Shown one piece after another: positions 24,181-32,216 of a stretch of DNA of 64,000 nucleotides (positions within the stretch are counted from its first letter, which is position 1; each line of letters starts with the position of its first letter). This DNA is from JANWJE01 sp044326545 (GTDB lineage Bacteria > Chlamydiota > Chlamydiia > Chlamydiales > Parachlamydiaceae): positions 186,001 to 250,000 of the forward strand of contig JBIRBM010000001.1 of the NCBI GenBank assembly GCA_044326545.1, read 5' to 3'. The translations under genes were made by a program, and so were the position numbers. The notes beneath the pieces were generated by a model, which was not told the origin of the DNA, did not search any database, and worked only from the letters and a program-made list of their open reading frames with translations.

Positions 24181-26907
24181 GTGAAAAAATATCTGGCATT
24201 AGCTCTATTGTATTTTATGCGCTTTAGTTTGTGGTTTCGCTATCGCGTAACAATCAAAGGGGCAGACCGAATCAATCCCGATGTGTTAAACAAGTCTGGT
24301 GGTGTTCTTTTTTTACCAAACCATCCAACAATTTTTGTCGATCCAACCCTTGTGACGTTGGCTATTTGGAAAAAATATCCTATTCGCCCTGTCATTGTTG
24401 AATATATGTTCTATACTCCTCTCATTAATATGATCATGCGTTTTATGAATGCGCTGTCCATTCCAAATTTCGTCACCTCAAGCAATAGTTTAAAAAAGAA
24501 GAAAGCCGATAAAGTCGTTGAAACCATTATTGAGGAATTAAATAAAAAAGAAAATTTTCTGATTTATCCGGCAGGTAAAACAAAGCATCAGGCAAGAGAG
24601 GTGATTGGAGGGTCGGGCGTTCATCGGATTATTCAGTCCGTTCCAAATGCCAACATTGTTCTTGTCCGCACAACAGGTCTTTGGGGAAGCCGATTTTCAA
24701 GGGCTCTCACAGGAGGTCATCCCCCTCCCAGTATGTTTGAAACAATTTTCTGGGGAATAAAAAAAGTCCTGAAAAATTGTCTTTTTTTTACACCAAGGCG
24801 TGAAGTGACGATCGAATTCATGCCGGCGGGTCCCGATTTTCCTTATCGAGCCTCTCGTCTTGAGATGAATCGTTACCTGGAAAAATGGTATAACCGCCCG
24901 GATGGTATTCTCCCTCATCAGGGAGAGGAGCCGGGAGAAAGCCTTAACCTTGTGTCTTATAGCATGTGGAGTGAAGAGCTCCCCGAAATCAAGTCCAAAG
25001 AGAAAGGGGCCGAAGAGATTAACCTGCGCAAAATTCCCCTTGAGGTGCAAAACAAGATTAAAGATAAATTATTCGAAATGACACAGGTTCCTGTGCATCA
25101 GATTGAGCCTGGAATGGATTTGGCCGGTGATTTAGGGCTTGATTCTCTTGATACAGCAGAACTGATTGCGTTTCTTGATGAGGAATATGAAATTTCAGGG
25201 ATCCCCGTCAATGAATTAACGACTGTTGGGAAGTTGATGGGATTGGCTGCTAAGCAAATCGTCATTAGCGAGCCAGTCGAACAGATTGAAATCAATCTTG
25301 CAAATTGGGAAAAGAGTCGGTCCCATCGGCAAGCAGTCATTGCGCAGGGCTCAACAATCCCGGAAGTTTTCCTCAATTGTTGTGATAAAATGGGGGGGGC
25401 GGCAGCTTGCGCGGATCATACGGCAGGAGTTTTAACTTATGCACAAGCTAAGATGCGGGTTCTTTTGCTCGCCGACTATATACGCAAGCTTCCGGGAGAA
25501 TATATCGGCATTTTATTACCTTCTAGCGTTGCTGCTTATTTAACGATTTTGGCCTGCCAAATGGCTGGAAAAATTCCTTTACTCGTGAACTGGACAGTTG
25601 GGCCTCGCCACCTTGAAACAGTTGTGATGCTATCTAAAGTAGAAGTCATTCTCTCTTCTTGGTCTTTTCTTGATCGATTAGAAAATGTCGATCTCGATGG
25701 AGTGGAAGATCTGATCGTCATGCTTGAAGATGTTAGACGCGAATTTTCTATTTTAGATAAGGTAAAGGCTTACGTCCGTTCTAAGATGAAATCCGAGACA
25801 CTTCTTGCACGATTTAATATTGAACACTTAAAGAAAGAAGATCAAGCAGTCCTCCTTTTTACAAGCGGAACTGAAAATATGCCCAAGGGTGTTCCTTTGT
25901 CGCATGACAATATTCTTTGCAATCAACGCGGATCGCTCCAATTGGCAGATTTGCAAGAAGACGATATTGTGCTGGGGATGCTTCCCCCTTTCCATGCTTT
26001 TGGATTTACTTTAAGTGGACTGCTTGCTTTGCTAAGTGGAATGCGGGTCATTTATTTTCCTGATCCGATGGATGGGAAAGGACTTGCAAAGGCAATTGCG
26101 CGCTGGAAAGCCACTGTCATTTGCGGAGCCCCTTCGTTTTTAAAGGGGATCTTTAAAAACACCAATCCTGAAGAGCTCAAAACGCTGAGGCTCTGTTTTA
26201 CCGGGGCGGAAAAAGCCCCTCACGATCTTTTCGATATGGTCAATACCTTGGATCACTGTCAATTACTTGAAGGGTATGGGATTACAGAATGCTCTCCTGT
26301 GATCACAATTAATATGACAGGCAATCAACTCAAGGGGGTAGGAAAGCCTCTTCCAGGAGTGGAGCTTTTAATTGTTCATTTGGACACACATGAGCCGCTT
26401 CCCGTTGGTGAACAAGGGCTTATTTTGACAAAAGGAGCAAATGTCTTTGGAGGCTATCTCAACCCGGGAGTCTCTTCCCCATTTTTAACCATAAAAGGAG
26501 AAAAATGGTATTCCACTGGCGATTTAGGATATCTAGATGCTGAAGGATTCTTAATCCTTTGCGGCCGTCTTAAACGATTCATCAAGGTGGGAGGAGAGAT
26601 GATCAGTTTAGCCGCCATTGAAGATGCGCTACAAAAAACAGTCGGAAAAAAAGCAATCCATATAGAGGAAGGGCCGATTTTGGCAGTATGTGCCAAAGAA
26701 GATGCCGGAGAAAAAACCAAAATTTTTGTTTTTACTCGCTTTCCCTGTTCTGTGGAAGAGGTTAATCGCACATTGAAAGAAGAGCGTTTTAGCAATCTAG
26801 TGAAAGTGTTTAAAGTGGAAGAGTTGACGGAGATTCCTTTAATGGGATCGGGGAAAATCAACTATCGCGCTTTGGAAGGAATGATTCCTTCTCTATTGAA
26901 TTCTTAA
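24181..26907 (+). CDS. aas: Aas-type acyltransferase/acyl-ACP synthetase with embedded ACP domain
   Basis: A 908-residue three-part protein. Residues 1-240 are a PlsC-like lysophospholipid acyltransferase (PNHPTIFVDP at 46-55, FLIYPAGK near 126). Residues about 285-360 form an acyl carrier domain, GDLGLDSLDTAELIAFLDEE, with Ser322 as the phosphopantetheine site. Residues about 385-908 are an AMP-forming ligase (LLFTSGTENMPKGVPLSH, YGITECSP, STGDLGYLD). Aas activates fatty acids and re-acylates lysophospholipids at the inner membrane. E. coli Aas is about 719 residues and lacks the central carrier domain, and Chlamydia has the acyltransferase and ligase as separate genes. The GTG at 24181 has AGGAGAG upstream. 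Confidence 0.92.
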   Translation: MKKYLALALLYFMRFSLWFRYRVTIKGADRINPDVLNKSGGVLFLPNHPTIFVDPTLVTLAIWKKYPIRPVIVEYMFYTPLINMIMRFMNALSIPNFVTSSNSLKKKKADKVVETIIEELNKKENFLIYPAGKTKHQAREVIGGSGVHRIIQSVPNANIVLVRTTGLWGSRFSRALTGGHPPPSMFETIFWGIKKVLKNCLFFTPRREVTIEFMPAGPDFPYRASRLEMNRYLEKWYNRPDGILPHQGEEPGESLNLVSYSMWSEELPEIKSKEKGAEEINLRKIPLEVQNKIKDKLFEMTQVPVHQIEPGMDLAGDLGLDSLDTAELIAFLDEEYEISGIPVNELTTVGKLMGLAAKQIVISEPVEQIEINLANWEKSRSHRQAVIAQGSTIPEVFLNCCDKMGGAAACADHTAGVLTYAQAKMRVLLLADYIRKLPGEYIGILLPSSVAAYLTILACQMAGKIPLLVNWTVGPRHLETVVMLSKVEVILSSWSFLDRLENVDLDGVEDLIVMLEDVRREFSILDKVKAYVRSKMKSETLLARFNIEHLKKEDQAVLLFTSGTENMPKGVPLSHDNILCNQRGSLQLADLQEDDIVLGMLPPFHAFGFTLSGLLALLSGMRVIYFPDPMDGKGLAKAIARWKATVICGAPSFLKGIFKNTNPEELKTLRLCFTGAEKAPHDLFDMVNTLDHCQLLEGYGITECSPVITINMTGNQLKGVGKPLPGVELLIVHLDTHEPLPVGEQGLILTKGANVFGGYLNPGVSSPFLTIKGEKWYSTGDLGYLDAEGFLILCGRLKRFIKVGGEMISLAAIEDALQKTVGKKAIHIEEGPILAVCAKEDAGEKTKIFVFTRFPCSVEEVNRTLKEERFSNLVKVFKVEELTEIPLMGSGKINYRALEGMIPSLLNS

Positions 26908-26926
26908 CAATCAGGTAACCACGATT

Positions 26927-28366
26927 ATGGATTCTCAACTCTATTTAGATCATTTCCCGTTGAAGCTTTTTAATACAGCTTCACGTCAAAAAGAAACTGT
27001 TGTTCCTCTTGAAAAAGAGCACATCAAAATGTATACGTGCGGACCCACCGTTTATAATTTTGCCCATATCGGCAATTTCCGCACGTATGTTTTCGAAGAT
27101 TTGCTCAGGCGGACCATTAAATTCTTTGGTTTTAAGATTACACAAGTGATGAATTTAACCGATGTCGATGATAAGACAATCAAAGGGGCAATTGCACACA
27201 ATGTCTCATTGAATGACTATACAAAACCCTATAAAGAAGCTTTTTTTGAAGATCTTCGGACTTTGCGGATTGAGCCTGTTGAGCATTATCCGGCTGCAAC
27301 AGATTATATTCCCCAGATGATTGAGATGGTTGAGGTTTTGCTTTCCAAACAAATCGCTTATATCGGGGGAGATGGAAGCGTTTATTTTGCAATTGAAAAA
27401 TTTCCTCGTTATGGCTGCCTTTCACATCTGCATTTAGATGATTTACAGGCGGGAGCTTCCGATCGGGTGGCAAGCGATGAATATGAAAAAGAAAATGTTG
27501 CAGACTTTGTTCTGTGGAAAAGTTATGAACCGGAACGAGATGGTCAAATTTTTTGGCAAAGTCCTTTTGGGCCGGGGAGGCCTGGATGGCATCTTGAGTG
27601 TTCCGCGATGGCAATGAAACTTTTGGGGGAGACGATTGATATTCATGTGGGGGGAGTCGACAATATGTTTCCTCATCATGAGAATGAAATTGCACAATCA
27701 GAGGCTTGTTCAGGCAATCTTTTTGTGAAGCTCTGGATGCATTCAGAACATTTATTGGTTGATCAGAAAAAAATGTCGAAGAGTTTGGGTAATTTTTATA
27801 CTCTACGCGATCTCCTTGGCAAAGGGTATGAGGGAGTACAGGTTCGTTATTTACTTCTTCAAACGCATTATAAAACGCAATTAAATTTTACTTTTCAGGG
27901 GCTTGATGCAACAAAAAGTGCTTTAAATCGTCTGCAAGATTTTATTTATCGTTTGAATGAGGTGAAGGGGAATGAACCTGGCGGGAGAATGGAAGAACTT
28001 TGTCAGCGAACTCTTGATCATTTTGCCGAAGCATTAGCTGATGATTTAAATATTTCTGCCGCTTTAGCCGCGATTTTTGACTTTGTCCGCGATGTCAATT
28101 GTTTATGTGATTCTGGACAAATCGATCAAGAAGAGGCTCAAAGAGCTTTAGAAGCAATGAAAAGGTTTGATTCTGTGCTTGGGGTCCTCTCTTTCGATAA
28201 ACAGGAGCCTGAAATTCCCTTAGATTTAAAAGAGGCTTTTGAGCGGCGGCTTCAAGCCCGTCAAGAAAAGCAATGGAAATTAGCTGATGAGTTGCGTGAT
28301 TTTATTCAACAAAGAGGTTATGTGATAGAAGATACTCCAAGCGGGGTAAGACTGAAAAAAGGATAA
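26927..28366 (+). CDS. cysS: Cysteinyl-tRNA synthetase
   Basis: A 479-residue class I synthetase that charges tRNA-Cys. It shows the zinc/active-site MYTCGPTVYNFAHIGNFRTY block (HIGH variant HIGN), MNLTDVDDKTI, WHLECSAMAMKLLG, HVGGVDNMFPHHENEIAQSEA and KMSKSLGN. Length is typical. It begins 19 bases after aas and is followed 15 bases later by a small conserved gene, so these three probably form one transcript. Chlamydia also carries cysS in this genome neighbourhood. Confidence 0.97.
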   Translation: MDSQLYLDHFPLKLFNTASRQKETVVPLEKEHIKMYTCGPTVYNFAHIGNFRTYVFEDLLRRTIKFFGFKITQVMNLTDVDDKTIKGAIAHNVSLNDYTKPYKEAFFEDLRTLRIEPVEHYPAATDYIPQMIEMVEVLLSKQIAYIGGDGSVYFAIEKFPRYGCLSHLHLDDLQAGASDRVASDEYEKENVADFVLWKSYEPERDGQIFWQSPFGPGRPGWHLECSAMAMKLLGETIDIHVGGVDNMFPHHENEIAQSEACSGNLFVKLWMHSEHLLVDQKKMSKSLGNFYTLRDLLGKGYEGVQVRYLLLQTHYKTQLNFTFQGLDATKSALNRLQDFIYRLNEVKGNEPGGRMEELCQRTLDHFAEALADDLNISAALAAIFDFVRDVNCLCDSGQIDQEEAQRALEAMKRFDSVLGVLSFDKQEPEIPLDLKEAFERRLQARQEKQWKLADELRDFIQQRGYVIEDTPSGVRLKKG

Positions 28367-28381
28367 AGAAAAGAGGAGCAA

Positions 28382-28636
28382 ATGGTTGAGCGCGCAAAGA
28401 CTAAAGATGAAATGTTTATGCTTAAATTATACGATGAGGCTTCTAAGGGGCAGGATATTGACGATCCTCTGGATCGCTATGTGATTGGAGCCTTAGTGGG
28501 ATTACAAGCCAAAGCTGTCGATACAATATGCGTTTTATTGGCACAGGCCAATTTTATTAAGAAAAGAGGGAAGGATGAGATTTCAATTACCCCTCATGGG
28601 ATTAAACTGGTGGAGAATATCCGTTTGCCAAGGTAG
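28382..28636 (+). CDS. Small conserved protein, possible winged-helix fold
   Basis: An 84-residue soluble protein with a strong ribosome site (GAGGAG before the ATG at 28382). The pattern of short helices followed by FIKKRGKDEISITPHGIKLVENIR looks like the recognition helix and wing of a MarR-type winged-helix domain. It is too short to be sure of DNA binding. It is 15 bases downstream of cysS and probably cotranscribed. I do not recognise a named family. Confidence 0.75.
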   Translation: MVERAKTKDEMFMLKLYDEASKGQDIDDPLDRYVIGALVGLQAKAVDTICVLLAQANFIKKRGKDEISITPHGIKLVENIRLPR

Positions 28637-28765
28637 TCCTTTTTCAAGCTCTCATTTGGGGCGTGTCATGAATTGATCATAACCTTTTATTCAAGTTCTT
28701 TCCAAGCGTGTGGTCACATCGCTTGAGACATCATCTTGAATAGAGGTGGTGAGCAATTGATGAGA

Positions 28766-28805
28766 CGCCTAAGAACCTGTTTAAAATGGAACAGGTTCTT
28801 AGGCG
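28766..28805. terminator. 16-bp perfect hairpin between convergent genes
   Basis: CGCCTAAGAACCTGTT (28766-28781) pairs perfectly with AACAGGTTCTTAGGCG (28790-28805) around an eight-base loop. It lies between the end of the small cysS-linked gene and the convergent gene at 28855. Its core GAACCTGTT is the dispersed repeat. It probably serves as a bidirectional terminator, although no T-run follows. Confidence 0.55.
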
Positions 28806-28854
28806 CTGTGCTAACACTTCATCTTAAAACAGATTTTTTGAGTTTTACGATAGG

Positions 28855-29478
28855 TTAAGAGAGCAATGTATGATCGAGCAGCGATTGTAAATGCCTGAGC
28901 TCACCGTTTAGTTTTGTATTAAAATCATTGATCACGATTCGATACCCGGTTCGGCTTCTACTTTCAACAACAAAAGCACCATACATTTGATTGATTTGAT
29001 TGATTTTAGACGATAAGGTGATGGCGTACTCTTTTCCTATCAAAGGAGAGACGATTTGACGGGAGTGATCTGTGGATCGCAAACTCCAATCAGAAGCGTT
29101 GAGTGGAGAGGAAGAAAAAGAATTTCCCTCTTGCGAGTTTGATCCGGTGTTTTGCACATGATGATGAATGTCAACCTTTTGATCAATTGCTCGCTCATTT
29201 TTTTCCAATTCGGGAAATCCCTTGTGTAATAAGCTCAACTTTTGATCGGTTGAAAGTTGGGAACTGTTCACGATCACGCGAAAATGTCTCGGTTCTTCAA
29301 GGGGAACTTTTCGACTTTCAACCATTCTTGGACACCATCGCTCAGCTCCCAGACGATTCATTTTTTCGATTAATTCCTTGGCTTGTTCTTCTGTACAAAG
29401 GGGGGACGCCACCTGTTCAGATGCTCCACTCCCTCTTATCACCCACCGTTCATCAATGATGATTTCACAAATATTCAT
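28855..29478 (-). CDS. Hypothetical protein with two tandem copies of a ~65-residue module
   Basis: A 207-residue soluble protein with AAGAGG five bases before its ATG. Module one (about residues 13-90) reads ASEQVASPLCTEEQAKELIE...MVESRKVP...HFRVIVN. Module two (about 130-205) reads HSRQIVSPLIGKEYAITLSS...VVESRSRTGYRIVIN. The shared order Q-V/I-V/A-SPL, V-ESR, RxVIN shows an internal duplication. No catalytic motif or membrane segment is seen. The upstream region is very AT-rich, like that of the putative effector genes. Function unknown. Confidence 0.7.
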   Translation of the reverse strand: MNICEIIIDERWVIRGSGASEQVASPLCTEEQAKELIEKMNRLGAERWCPRMVESRKVPLEEPRHFRVIVNSSQLSTDQKLSLLHKGFPELEKNERAIDQKVDIHHHVQNTGSNSQEGNSFSSSPLNASDWSLRSTDHSRQIVSPLIGKEYAITLSSKINQINQMYGAFVVESRSRTGYRIVINDFNTKLNGELRHLQSLLDHTLLS

Positions 29479-29842
29479 TTTTTCCTCTTAGTATTATTAA
29501 CTCGCCTCTTATTTTTATTTAAAAACTTTATTTTTTTTATTAATTAAATGTTAAATTTCAATAAAATTTATACTCTGTTTTTTAACTCACCTTACGCACT
29601 ATGAGTGCTACTTGGATTGAAGCGAACGCTTTCAATCTCGAGGGCTTTGGCGCAGTCCACATTCTTACTTTGTGCTTGAATGAGTGTCTGTTTGTTTGAT
29701 GAAAATGAGGAGTGGACGATGTGATAGAAGGCAGGGAGATAGCTGCGGTGGCCTTGAAACCTCTTTTCATGTTTTTTTGCCTTTGGCTTTCCGTCAAAGG
29801 CAAAAAAACATGAAAAGAGGTTCTTAAAATTTCAAAAAAAAC
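29479..29842. other. Intergenic region: AT-rich promoter zone, 15-mer repeat and long hairpin
   Basis: No gene is supported. Bases 29479-29581 are almost pure A/T with several poly-T tracts and probably hold the promoter of the leftward duplicated-module gene. ACTCACCTTACGCAC at 29585-29599 is the exact complement of a 15-mer at 4669-4683. The rest contains the hairpin listed at 29758-29822. A 73-codon minus-strand frame across it has no ribosome site and is not believed. Confidence 0.5.
29758..29822. terminator. 28-bp perfect hairpin downstream of small membrane gene
   Basis: The arm at 29758-29785 (AACCTCTTTTCATGTTTTTT...) is the exact reverse complement of 29795-29822 (...AAAAAACATGAAAAGAGGTT), with a nine-base loop. 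It lies just beyond the stop of the leftward gene at 29843, so termination of that transcript is the simplest role. A degraded relative (CATATTTTTTTTGCGTTTGG...CCGTCAAAG) occurs at 42450-42475. Confidence 0.65.
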
Positions 29843-30121
29843 TCAGCGCCACCAACTGCGGCGGCGGCCGCCGGTTTGAACCATCTTTGCTTCTCCGCCC
29901 GTTCCGGCAAAAGCGACAAACCATGCAATCACGCATAGAATGGGATTTGTCTGCCAATAATAGTGTGTGGCGAAAATGGCAACAGTCAAATGAGGGGCAA
30001 AAAACCATCCAATCCAGCCTAAAAGTCCAAATTGAATTGTGGTGGCAAACAACATCGTCAGGCGAGGAAAAAATGTGATAAAGATCAAAAAGAAAATTCC
30101 ATGTTCTTGCCAAAAATCCAT
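29843..30121 (-). CDS. Small membrane protein ending in a Gly/Arg/Trp tail
   Basis: A 92-residue protein with AAGGA five bases before its ATG at 30121. It has three hydrophobic segments (IFFLIFITFFPRLTMLF, FGLLGWIGWFFAPHLTVAIF, NPILCVIAWFVAFAG) and a polar tail GGRRRSWWR. It is likely an inner-membrane protein. A longer frame in another register over the same bases lacks a ribosome site. I recognise the general look of small chlamydial membrane proteins but no specific family. It lies downstream of lysS on the same strand. Confidence 0.7.
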   Translation of the reverse strand: MDFWQEHGIFFLIFITFFPRLTMLFATTIQFGLLGWIGWFFAPHLTVAIFATHYYWQTNPILCVIAWFVAFAGTGGEAKMVQTGGRRRSWWR

Positions 30122-30206
30122 TGCTATCCTTCCATTTTATGACGATCATGTCTTCTTAGGACTCTTTTTGCTTGCATTCACACGTTGGGATTAAATAGGT
30201 AAGGGA

Positions 30207-30251
30207 CCTGTTTCTCTGTTTTTAGCCAGACGGTAAAAACAGGGAAACAGG
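30207..30251. terminator. 18-bp hairpin between lysS and the small membrane gene
   Basis: CCTGTTTCTCTGTTTTTA (30207-30224) pairs with TAAAAACAGGGAAACAGG (30234-30251) with a single mismatch, around a nine-base loop. It begins 12 bases beyond the lysS stop on the minus strand, so a lysS terminator is the simplest reading. Confidence 0.6.
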
Positions 30252-30263
30252 CTCTAAACGCGT

Positions 30264-31844
30264 TTATAATGTCTTCATCCAAGGAAAGTAGAGCACATCT
30301 CGAATGGAATGAGAGTTTGTCATAATCATGATCAAGCGATCAATTCCGATTCCGATTCCTCCGGTTGGAGGCATTCCCTGGCAGATCGCCTCGATAAACT
30401 CTTCGTCGAGCGGACTTGCTTCCTCATCTCCTGCGTCGCGGCGATCTCCTTGTTGTTCAAGAAGAGTGCGTTGAATTTCAGGATCGTTAAGCTCGCTATA
30501 GGCATTGCAAATTTCTTGATTGATCATAAAACTTTCAAACCGTTCAACTAATCCTTCCGCCCTTAGCTTAGCATCTCGATGAGGTTTGCATAGAGGAGTT
30601 GTCTCGATCGGATGATCATAAATATGGTGGGGTTGAATCAGATGAGGTTCAACAAGAACCTCAAAAAGGGCGGCAATGAGCAAGCCGCGGCTAAGAGCCG
30701 CTAATTTTTTAGGTTCGCAGTGTCCGCTTTCTTTAAGCCTATTGCGCATCTCTTCATCACTCATCCGATCAATCTCTATCTCTCCGTAGTGCTTTAAACT
30801 GTCTTTCATCGTCATCCGCTTCCAAGGCGCTTTCATCTCAATGTAGAAAGTTTCGCCTCCCTCTTGGGGGGTGTAGGGAACAAGAGTTGTTCCATAGAGA
30901 TTCAAGGCAAGGCGCTCAAATAGTTTTTCTACAAAATCCATCATATCATGGTAATCCCAATAGGCGGCGTAAGCCTCAAGAAGGGTGAACTCTGGATTGT
31001 GATTGCGATCAATCCCTTCATTGCGAAATACGCGTCCCATCTCATAAATCCGATTCATCCCCCCCACGATCAACTTCTTAAGAGGAATTTCAAGAGAAAT
31101 CCGCATGAACATCTCTTGATCAAGAGCATTTAAAACCGTTTTAAAGGGGCGAGCTTCGGCGCCGCCATAGATACTTTGTAAAATGGGAGTTTCCACTTCT
31201 AAAAATTGATGTTCTTGGAAATAGTTCCGAATTTGATGCATGATGTGGGAGCGAGTACGGAAGAGCTGAGCCACTTCCGAGTGAGAAATTAAATCAAGCC
31301 AACGCTTCCGATAGCGCAATTCTTTATCAGCCAATCCACCATGTTTATCTGCGAGGGGAAGAAGTGTTTTACACAGAAGGGTGACCTCTTTAGCAAAAAG
31401 GGTTAACTCTCCTTTTTGAGTGTGGAAAAGATGTCCCTCGATTCCGATAATATCACCTAAATCGATTTTTTTTTCGATGAATTTATAGGCTGACATTTCG
31501 TTTTCTTCTCCATGTTCTCCATAGCCGGTGAGCCGTGTCGCATCTCGGTTGAACATGACCTGGATACGTCCTGTTTCGTCTTGTAAATGGGCAAACGCAT
31601 TTTTTCCCATCGAACGGAAAAGAACAAGACGGCCGGCCACCTTCGCTGGGGGTGTTGTCCCTGCCGCTGCATCGTCGCTATGACCAATATTTGCACCATT
31701 AAAATGTTGTTCTAGACTTAATGCGGTATTGGTTGGGGTGTATTTATGCGGATAGGGATCGACGTTTGCTTGCCGAATTTCACTCAGTTTTCGAGAACGA
31801 TTTTGAAATTCTTCTTGTTGATGATACTCTGGTTTATTTGTCAT
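30264..31844 (-). CDS. lysS: Lysyl-tRNA synthetase (class II)
   Basis: A 526-residue class IIb synthetase. The N-terminal OB-fold is AGRLVLFRSMGKNAFAHLQDETGRIQV. Motif 2 is FRNEGIDRNHNPEFTLLEAY and motif 3 is GGIGIGIDRLIMIMTNSHSIRDVLYFP. It charges tRNA-Lys in the cytosol. The ATG at 31844 follows an eleven-base gap after a small membrane-protein gene. Length and motifs are normal. Confidence 0.97.
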   Translation of the reverse strand: MTNKPEYHQQEEFQNRSRKLSEIRQANVDPYPHKYTPTNTALSLEQHFNGANIGHSDDAAAGTTPPAKVAGRLVLFRSMGKNAFAHLQDETGRIQVMFNRDATRLTGYGEHGEENEMSAYKFIEKKIDLGDIIGIEGHLFHTQKGELTLFAKEVTLLCKTLLPLADKHGGLADKELRYRKRWLDLISHSEVAQLFRTRSHIMHQIRNYFQEHQFLEVETPILQSIYGGAEARPFKTVLNALDQEMFMRISLEIPLKKLIVGGMNRIYEMGRVFRNEGIDRNHNPEFTLLEAYAAYWDYHDMMDFVEKLFERLALNLYGTTLVPYTPQEGGETFYIEMKAPWKRMTMKDSLKHYGEIEIDRMSDEEMRNRLKESGHCEPKKLAALSRGLLIAALFEVLVEPHLIQPHHIYDHPIETTPLCKPHRDAKLRAEGLVERFESFMINQEICNAYSELNDPEIQRTLLEQQGDRRDAGDEEASPLDEEFIEAICQGMPPTGGIGIGIDRLIMIMTNSHSIRDVLYFPWMKTL

Positions 31845-31855
31845 GATGATCCATT

Positions 31856-32041
31856 TTATTTTTGAACGGGTGATGGAATGTGAATTACAATAGGGGGATT
31901 AAGATCGCTTCGGCTGTACGCAAGCCTCGCATAAGCTTGAAAAGTTGTCCAAGCTAATGCTAGGATATAAATCGTGCCCATGAAAATAAAAAATTTTGTC
32001 TGGCGATTAGAGTGGATAAAAGATGTGATGGTTTCCCGCAT
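31856..32041 (-). CDS. Small single-pass membrane protein upstream of lysS
   Basis: A 61-residue protein with ACAGGA eight bases before its ATG at 32041. One hydrophobic segment (FFIFMGTIYILALAWTTF) follows a short basic N-terminus, with a polar, proline-containing C-terminal tail likely in the periplasm. It ends 11 bases before lysS and is probably cotranscribed with it. Function and family are unknown. Confidence 0.65.
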   Translation of the reverse strand: MRETITSFIHSNRQTKFFIFMGTIYILALAWTTFQAYARLAYSRSDLNPPIVIHIPSPVQK

Positions 32042-32216
32042 GTGTTTTTTCCTGTCTCAAAGATTGTCTTTTCTTAGAACCTATTGAGGATCTTAAGAGA
32101 GTGTCTGGAAAGTCTCATCATCTCGAATCCAAGTTTATTAGACTTTGCAGAAGACCCTCTTATAGTCGATTGTTATTTTTCCAACAAGAAAACCATTCAA
32201 ATAACGGACGACAGGA

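Noticed and set aside
27180..27695. 171-codon minus-strand frame inside cysS
   Set aside because: It is antisense to a complete synthetase with all class I motifs.
29582..29803. 73-codon minus-strand frame
   Set aside because: It spans part of the 28-bp hairpin, has no ribosome site and reads as noncoding.
29832..30149. 105-codon minus-strand frame overlapping the small membrane gene
   Set aside because: It lies in another register of the same DNA and lacks a ribosome site; the frame at 29843-30121 has both AAGGA and membrane-like composition.
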